A stretch of 9,578 nt of DNA from the NCBI GenBank assembly GCA_030637665.1, contig DAOWGA010000042.1, positions 1 to 9,578 of the forward strand, written 5' to 3'. Position 1 is the first letter of the stretch, and each line of letters begins with the position of its first letter. The position numbers and the translations under genes were made by a program. The notes under the pieces are model-generated. The model saw nothing but the letters and a program-made list of their open reading frames with translations. It was not told the DNA's origin and made no database searches. Of the stretch, positions 6,292 through 9,578 are shown piece after piece. This stretch comes from Lysobacterales bacterium (GTDB taxonomy: Bacteria > Pseudomonadota > Gammaproteobacteria > Xanthomonadales > SZUA-36).

Positions 6292-7064
6292 TGGCTGAAA
6301 GCCAGGCAAACCTTCTGATTGGAATTCATTCAGTGGATTCGGCGCTGTCGAATTCACCGGGTCAGGTCAATGTCATTGTAGTCGCTGAGGAATGTCACAA
6401 TCCCCGCGTTAAAAAGCTGGTGCAAAAAGCATGCGAAGCAGGTATCCAGGTGGTCACACAACCGCGCGCCTTGCTCGAGCGCAGGAGCGACGGCCACAGG
6501 CATCAGGATATCATCGCGGAATTCGCCGGCGACAATACCTGGGCTGAGAAAGACCTGGGAAGGCTGCTGGATGCCATTGACGGCCCGCCGCTGGTGCTGG
6601 TGCTCGATGGTGTGCAGGATCCGCGCAACCTGGGCGCCTGCCTGCGTACGGCCGAGGCGGCGGGCGTTCATCTGGTAATCCTGCCCAAAGACCGATCAGT
6701 TGGTTTGACTCCTGTCTCCCGCCGCTCGGCCAGCGGTGCTGCTGAAGTCCTGCCCCTGCTTTTTGCAACGAACCTCGCGCGCGTTCTGCGCCAGCTGAAA
6801 GAGAAAGGTGTATGGTTGCTGGGTACCAGCGAGCGGGCGGATCAGATGCTGTACGAAGCGGACCTGACGGGGCCAATGGCCCTGGTGATAGGCAGCGAGG
6901 GCAAGGGCATGCGGCGCCTGACCTCAGAGCTGTGTGATTTCCAGGTGCAAATCCCGATGCACGGCTTGGTCAGCAGCCTGAATGTTTCCGTAGCAACGGG
7001 AGTTTGCCTGTTCGAGATGGTGCGCCAAAGAACTATTGCAGGAGGCCGCCATGCGGCCGATTAG
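6291..7064 (+). CDS. rlmB: 23S rRNA (guanosine-2'-O-)-methyltransferase RlmB with a REP-encoded C-terminus
   Basis: A SpoU/TrmH-class (SPOUT) methyltransferase that makes 2'-O-methyl-G2251 in the peptidyl-transferase P loop of 23S rRNA from S-adenosylmethionine. The substrate-binding N-domain is at about 8-85 and the catalytic knot at about 100-245. Motif 1 NLGACLRTAEAAGV begins at N113, with R119 as the likely catalytic arginine. Motif 2 is GSEGKGMRRL at 201-210 and motif 3 SSLNVSVATG at 228-237. The start is ATG 6291, which overlaps the rnr stop; the TTG at 6288 is less likely. The E. coli homologue ends near the VRQR equivalent (residues 244-247). Here the frame continues, and the last eight residues (AGGRHAAD, 250-257) are encoded by a REP element before a TAG just outside it. 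The extension is unlikely to touch the active site. Confidence 0.96.
   Translation: MAESQANLLIGIHSVDSALSNSPGQVNVIVVAEECHNPRVKKLVQKACEAGIQVVTQPRALLERRSDGHRHQDIIAEFAGDNTWAEKDLGRLLDAIDGPPLVLVLDGVQDPRNLGACLRTAEAAGVHLVILPKDRSVGLTPVSRRSASGAAEVLPLLFATNLARVLRQLKEKGVWLLGTSERADQMLYEADLTGPMALVIGSEGKGMRRLTSELCDFQVQIPMHGLVSSLNVSVATGVCLFEMVRQRTIAGGRHAAD
7038..7060 (+). repeat. REP element A, inside the 3' end of rlmB
   Basis: The unit is GCAGGAG followed by the perfect hairpin GGCCGC-CAT-GCGGCC and GA. It matches REP B at 7703 except for C in place of T in the GTAG head. Because the head is GCAG, it contains no TAG and rlmB reads through it. The same unit holds AGGAGG five bases before an ATG (7051). Confidence 0.85.
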
Positions 7065-7125
7065 CCCCGCACGAGTATGGCCAGTTCATGCCTTCGAGGG
7101 CTCCCAAAAAGCGAACAGCCTATGA
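7051..7125 (+). CDS. Possible 24-codon leader peptide coupled to the deaminase
   Basis: ATG 7051, in the loop of REP element A, follows AGGAGG (7040-7045) by five bases. The frame (MRPISPARVW...) ends with TGA at 7123-7125, which overlaps the deaminase ATG at 7122 as ATGA. The deaminase has no ribosome site of its own, so this could deliver ribosomes by translational coupling. The peptide resembles nothing known, and the SD-ATG pair is a by-product of the REP consensus, so it may be incidental. Confidence 0.28.
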   Translation: MRPISPARVWPVHAFEGSQKANSL

Positions 7126-7706
7126 GTCTGCACATGCATTGCCAGGTCATACTCCCCGAGTGGCTGGATTCATTCGTGGAGGAATGGCCTGATCCGCTGG
7201 AAACGGTGGAACAGCGGATGCGGCTGGCAGTGGAGCTATCGGCTGAGAATGTCCGCCACGGTACGGGTGGGCCATTCGGCGCCATTGTCGTTGAAGACCA
7301 GAGCAACCACCTGGTTGGCGTCGGCGTCAACCTGGTGACTACGCTGGAATTATCCATTGCGCATGCTGAAATAGTTGCGCTCAGCCTGGCCCAGAGCGCC
7401 ATCAGCAATTGGAATCTCGGCGCCAAAGTGGATGTTCAGCTGGTCACTTCCTGCGAGCCCTGTGCCATGTGTTTCGGCGCAGTGCCCTGGTCTGGCGTCA
7501 CCGGCCTCGTCTGGGGTGCGCGTAAAGAAGACGCCGAGACAGCCGGGTTTGACGAAGGTGACAAGCCCGGAAACTGGGTTCAAACCCTGGAAAATCGCGG
7601 CATTCAGACACAGCGCGATATATTGAGAGAGGAAGCCGCAGCCGTGCTGGCGCGCTATGCAAGAAAGGAAGGCGCCATCTACCACCCCGGTAAGAATGAT
7701 TTGTAG
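7122..7706 (+). CDS. Cytidine/deoxycytidylate deaminase-fold enzyme, guanine-deaminase-like
   Basis: A 194-residue zinc hydrolase of the CDA superfamily that deaminates a nucleobase or nucleoside. The zinc and catalytic signature is complete: H81-A-E83 and P113-C-A-M-C117, giving ligands H81, C114 and C117, with E83 as proton shuttle. GGPFGAIVVED (49-59), TSCEPCAMCFGAV and the later AETAGFDEG (138-146) resemble GuaD-type guanine deaminases more than the shorter TadA tRNA deaminases. Substrate remains unproven. The start is uncertain: ATG 7122 overlaps the stop of a small leader frame as ATGA, while ATG 7077 (209 residues) and 7134 are alternatives, none with a clear Shine-Dalgarno. It follows rlmB by 57 bases in the same direction. 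Its TAG stop (7704-7706) is the TAG of the GTAG head of REP B. Confidence 0.87.
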   Translation: MSLHMHCQVILPEWLDSFVEEWPDPLETVEQRMRLAVELSAENVRHGTGGPFGAIVVEDQSNHLVGVGVNLVTTLELSIAHAEIVALSLAQSAISNWNLGAKVDVQLVTSCEPCAMCFGAVPWSGVTGLVWGARKEDAETAGFDEGDKPGNWVQTLENRGIQTQRDILREEAAAVLARYARKEGAIYHPGKNDL

Positions 7707-7726
7707 GAGGCCGCCATGCGGCCGAA
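7703..7726 (+). repeat. REP element B (GTAG-headed)
   Basis: GTAG head, then GAG, then the perfect 6-bp hairpin GGCCGC-CAT-GCGGCC (7709-7723). This is the layout of the GTAG class of bacterial REPs associated with RAYT transposases. Its TAG is the stop codon of the deaminase. It pairs with the inverted REP C at 7788-7811 over 24 positions with one mismatch. Confidence 0.88.
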
Positions 7727-7753
7727 TTGGATGTTCTGGAATTGGATGCTCTG
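7724..7753 (+). repeat. Tandem 15-bp repeat in the REPIN spacer
   Basis: GAATTGGATGTTCTG (7724-7738) is followed directly by GAATTGGATGCTCTG (7739-7753), with one mismatch. The first copy begins on the last bases of REP B. This suggests a short replication-slippage duplication. Confidence 0.85.
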
Positions 7754-7787
7754 GAACCAGAGAGGAACCGATACCAGTTCCTTTCTG

Positions 7788-7811
7788 TTCGGCCGCATGG
7801 TGGCCTCCTAC
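7788..7811 (-). repeat. REP element C (inverted, GTAG-headed)
   Basis: On the minus strand it reads GTAGGAGGCC-ACCAT-GCGGCC-GAA, identical to REP B apart from one base in the first hairpin arm (A for G), which breaks one pair. Its TAG (complement of 7808-7810) is the stop codon of the HD phosphohydrolase gene. Confidence 0.86.
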
Positions 7812-8440
7812 GCCATTTCCTGGCGCAGATCGTCCAGATATTTTTGCATTAATTTTGCTCGCCGCTGTGCTTCTTTCCTGCCCGCTTCGGTCTTCATGGT
7901 CTGCGGAAGCTTGAACAGCTTGGCGTAGAAATGGTCGATAGTGAATTGTGAGTCATCCGGTTCACGCTGGTCGCAGAACGGATCATCCTGGCTAATAAGC
8001 TGGAGGTTGAGTTTGCCGCCCACAAGCAGGCATCGGGCGATTCCGATTGCCCCCAGAGAATCCAGGCGGTCGGCGTCCTGCACGATGGCGGCCTCCCGGC
8101 TGCGCGTGGGAATCCCGGCGCTGAAGCTGTGAGCCTCGATGGCGTGAAACACTTCAGGCAGCAGTTCGTCCTGGTAAGAAATTCCGGCAAGAAATTCCGT
8201 GGCCGCCTCGGCCGCCAGCCTGGATCCCTGTGATCGCAATGGACTGTCTTTGGCAACCGCCACGCAGTCGTGCAGCCAGGCAGATGGTAATGTTATCAGA
8301 GAATTAGCTCTTTCAATATCAGTAAGATAGACAACATTCTTTACAACACGCCTTACATGATTGATGTCATGGGCGGCGTCTGCCGGAGCAATTTTCGAGA
8401 GGTATGCACGGCATTGGCCCTGTAGCCAGTCAAGGTTCAT
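7808..8440 (-). CDS. HD-domain phosphohydrolase, YedJ family
   Basis: A 210-residue soluble HD-superfamily protein that resembles E. coli YedJ along its length: DAAHDINHVRRV at the start, AHSFSAGIPT and IVQDADRLDSLGAIGIAR in the middle, and DHFYAKLFKLPQTM near the end. The metal-binding residues are in place: H28, H57-D58 (WLHDCVAVAKD), H104 and D122 with D124. A metal-dependent phosphohydrolase, probably acting on a nucleotide or similar small phosphate ester, is the family expectation; the substrate is not known to me. The start ATG (8438-8440) overlaps the rluB stop as ATGA, so it is the last gene of the scpB-rluB unit and translationally coupled. The C-terminus (RQEMA) ends at a TAG supplied by REP C, so the original stop may have been replaced by the repeat. 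Confidence 0.9.
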   Translation of the reverse strand: MNLDWLQGQCRAYLSKIAPADAAHDINHVRRVVKNVVYLTDIERANSLITLPSAWLHDCVAVAKDSPLRSQGSRLAAEAATEFLAGISYQDELLPEVFHAIEAHSFSAGIPTRSREAAIVQDADRLDSLGAIGIARCLLVGGKLNLQLISQDDPFCDQREPDDSQFTIDHFYAKLFKLPQTMKTEAGRKEAQRRAKLMQKYLDDLRQEMA

Positions 8441-9342
8441 TTTCTTCCTGCTCTCTTTTCTTTGAACTTGCCGGTGCTTTTACCAGTGCTTCTACCGGTG
8501 CTCTTACCCGCGCTCCTGGCAGAGCGGCTCCCGGGCCCCTTGACGAATTGCAGGGACAGGCTCTTTCCTTCGGACGGTAAACCGATATCTTCGCGCAGGA
8601 TTTGCAGGTCCCTTGCAGAGATTTCCGACCATTTGCCCATTTTCAGGCGCTTGGGAAGAAAGGCCGCCCCGTAGCGTACGCGCTTCAGGCGGCTGACCAG
8701 GAGTCCCTGGGATTCCCACAAACGGCGCACTTCGCGCTTGCGTCCTTCCATGATGGTCACGTGGAACCAGTGATTTTCTCCACTGCCACCTGCTTCCCGG
8801 ATGTCGCTGAAGCGGGCCGGACCATCATCCAGTTCAACGCCGCGGCGCAGGTTTTGCAATTGTTCCGCGCTGACCTGCCCACGAATTCGGCAGGCGTATT
8901 CCCGGTCGACGTTGGAAGACGGGTGCATCATCGCATGGGCGAATTCCCCATCGGTGGTGAGCAGCAGCAGTCCGGTTGTATTGATGTCCAGGCGGCCTAT
9001 CGCTACCCAGCGGGCATTTCTGACAGTCGGCAGGTGGTCGAATACGGTAGGGCGGCCATTCGGATCCGAGCGTGAGGTGACCTCACCTTCGGGCTTGTTA
9101 TAAATCAGGCAGCGGTGTTGCACCGGCTTGCTGACCACGCGCCACTGCTGTTGTTCAAAAGTAATGGAGTCACCTGTTGCAACATTCTGTCCCACGCCGG
9201 CTTTATCGCCATTGAACAGCACATCCCCATTTTTAATACGCTTCTCCAATGCCCGCCGGGAACCCAGGCCGGCTGAGGCCATGACTTTCTGGAGGCGCTC
9301 GGGTGGCGCTGATTCGGGTTGTTGATTCTCTTTTCTTCTCAT
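8437..9342 (-). CDS. rluB: 23S rRNA pseudouridine synthase RluB
   Basis: Makes pseudouridine 2605 of 23S rRNA (E. coli numbering) during large-subunit assembly. An N-terminal S4 RNA-binding domain (about 14-60, RLQKVMASAGLGSRRALEKRI) is followed by the RsuA/RluB-type catalytic domain. The nucleophile is D119 in GRLDINTTGLLLLTTDG, and MEGRKREVRRLWES (198-211) is the family signature. The C-terminus from about 268 is a basic low-complexity tail with STGK/STGR repeats that the core enzyme does not need. The start is ATG 9342, giving 301 residues. A TTG at 9372 would add ten residues but lies inside the REP-like hairpin after the upstream stop. It follows the probable scpB by 37 bases, the usual scpB-rluB order. 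E. coli also has RluE/RluF/RsuA paralogues; length and the ScpB context favour RluB. Confidence 0.93.
   Translation of the reverse strand: MRRKENQQPESAPPERLQKVMASAGLGSRRALEKRIKNGDVLFNGDKAGVGQNVATGDSITFEQQQWRVVSKPVQHRCLIYNKPEGEVTSRSDPNGRPTVFDHLPTVRNARWVAIGRLDINTTGLLLLTTDGEFAHAMMHPSSNVDREYACRIRGQVSAEQLQNLRRGVELDDGPARFSDIREAGGSGENHWFHVTIMEGRKREVRRLWESQGLLVSRLKRVRYGAAFLPKRLKMGKWSEISARDLQILREDIGLPSEGKSLSLQFVKGPGSRSARSAGKSTGRSTGKSTGKFKEKRAGRK
8471..8518 (-). repeat. 12-bp imperfect tandem repeat in the 3' end of rluB
   Basis: Four successive 12-base units (CCGGTGCTTTTA, CCAGTGCTTCTA, CCGGTGCTCTTA, CCCGCGCTCCTG on the plus strand) encode the repeated STGK/STGR/SAGK tetrads of the RluB basic tail. 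Copy number is likely to vary between strains. Confidence 0.8.
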
Positions 9343-9358
9343 GCGTGGGTAGGATTTT

Positions 9359-9386
9359 GTTGGAGCGGGCAACGCGCTTCTACAAC
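9359..9386 (-). repeat. REP-like element D, degenerate, between scpB and rluB
   Basis: On the minus strand it begins GTTGTAGAAGCGCG and ends CGCTCCAAC. The inner stem GAAGCG/CGCTCC (one G-U) and the outer GTTG/CAAC fold into a hairpin. GTAG is again present, and its TAG is the stop codon of the upstream gene. The hairpin bases differ from REPs A-C, so it is either another REP subfamily or chance. Confidence 0.5.
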
Positions 9387-9578
9387 TCTGTTTGCGTTGT
9401 CTCTTCGACAGCCGGTTCCGGCACGAGTTCTACATCTTCTTCAGCCATTTCCTCGGTGACAGGCTCTTCCTCACCGTCGTCATAATGCTCCTGATCCGCG
9501 ACCATTCCGGGTATGATATCGGCATCGATGCTCGGCATTTCCATATCCGATTCATCGTCGAATCCTTCAGTTTCATCA
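9380..9578 (-). CDS. scpB: C-terminal tail of probable ScpB (segregation and condensation protein B), 5' part outside the window
   Basis: A frame enters from the right edge and runs 65 codons to a TAG at 9380-9382. The translated part is very acidic (DETEGFDDESDMEM..., DDGEEEP, EEMAEEDVEL) and lacks any folded-domain motif. ScpB proteins of gammaproteobacteria often end in an acidic disordered tail, and scpB commonly sits directly before rluB on the same strand, so ScpB is the best guess; it partners ScpA and SMC in chromosome condensation. None of the conserved winged-helix core is visible here, so the name rests on context. The stop lies in the GTAG of REP-like element D. A different acidic-tailed protein remains possible. 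Confidence 0.6.
   Translation of the reverse strand, partial: DETEGFDDESDMEMPSIDADIIPGMVADQEHYDDGEEEPVTEEMAEEDVELVPEPAVEETTQTEL

Larger units (their letters stand above)
7703..7811. repeat. REPIN-like inverted REP pair between convergent genes
   Basis: Two REPs in head-out orientation with a 61-base spacer fill the whole gap between the convergent deaminase and HD phosphohydrolase genes, and each provides one stop codon. The spacer folds too: CTCTGG-AA-CCAGAG (7749-7762) and AGGAAC/GTTCCT (7763-7768 with 7777-7782). The whole unit could form one long hairpin in RNA or single-stranded DNA. It has no T-run, so it is not a classical intrinsic terminator, but it could block 3' exonucleases on both messages. 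Confidence 0.8.

Noticed and set aside
7065..7121. A separate promoter for the deaminase gene
   Set aside because: No acceptable -35/-10 pair is visible in this 57-base gap; the gene is most simply read from the rnr-rlmB transcript.
7716..7928. Frame of 70 codons opened by the SD-ATG of REP B
   Set aside because: It runs antisense into the HD phosphohydrolase gene and half of it is repeat-derived; no independent sign of coding.
9343..9372. TTG 9372 as the RluB start (311 residues)
   Set aside because: It lies inside the REP-like hairpin just after the upstream stop and adds residues outside the family alignment; ATG 9342 is simpler.

Overview
The window looks like chromosomal DNA of a free-living gammaproteobacterium. 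It is moderately GC-rich by eye. The pairs rnr-rlmB and scpB-rluB, a YedJ-like HD phosphohydrolase, an AspC/TyrB-type aminotransferase and short GTAG-headed REP elements all fit that group. A redox-linked sulfur transport cluster at the left edge suggests a sulfur-metabolising, possibly marine, lineage; genus or family cannot be fixed from the sequence alone.

Layout. (1) Positions 1-2460, plus strand: a tight three-gene unit of a four-helix cytochrome b561 and two YeeE/YedE-type membrane proteins. The second membrane protein carries a periplasmic rhodanese-like domain and ends in Gly-Gly-Cys-Gly. The unit probably continues left of the window. (2) 2457-3653, minus strand: an aspartate/aromatic aminotransferase whose stop codon overlaps that of the sulfur unit tail to tail. 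(3) 3654-4125: an intergenic stretch with an aminotransferase promoter, an intrinsic terminator, a class II tRNA-Leu(CAG) gene with encoded CCA, a structured leader with a repeated 13-mer, the tRNA promoter, and a weak rnr promoter. (4) 4126-7706, plus strand: rnr (RNase R), rlmB (23S rRNA 2'-O-methyltransferase) and a GuaD-like zinc deaminase. (5) 7703-7811: an inverted pair of REP elements (REPIN-like) between convergent genes. (6) 7808-9578, minus strand: a tail of a probable scpB, then rluB, then the YedJ-like phosphohydrolase.

How the genes work together. The left unit has the parts for moving a reduced sulfur species across the inner membrane or onto a periplasmic protein thiol: two half-transporters with one pore cysteine each, a rhodanese fold without a catalytic cysteine, and a SoxY-like swinging cysteine tail, next to a quinone-reactive cytochrome b. 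This is the best candidate for an undescribed system here. The rest is mostly RNA maturation (tRNA-Leu, RNase R, RlmB, RluB) plus chromosome segregation (ScpB).

The second notable theme is a small REP family. The TAG of the GTAG head serves as the stop codon of two genes, and of a third at a degenerate copy. Another copy is translated as the last eight residues of RlmB and supplies a Shine-Dalgarno/ATG pair upstream of the deaminase.
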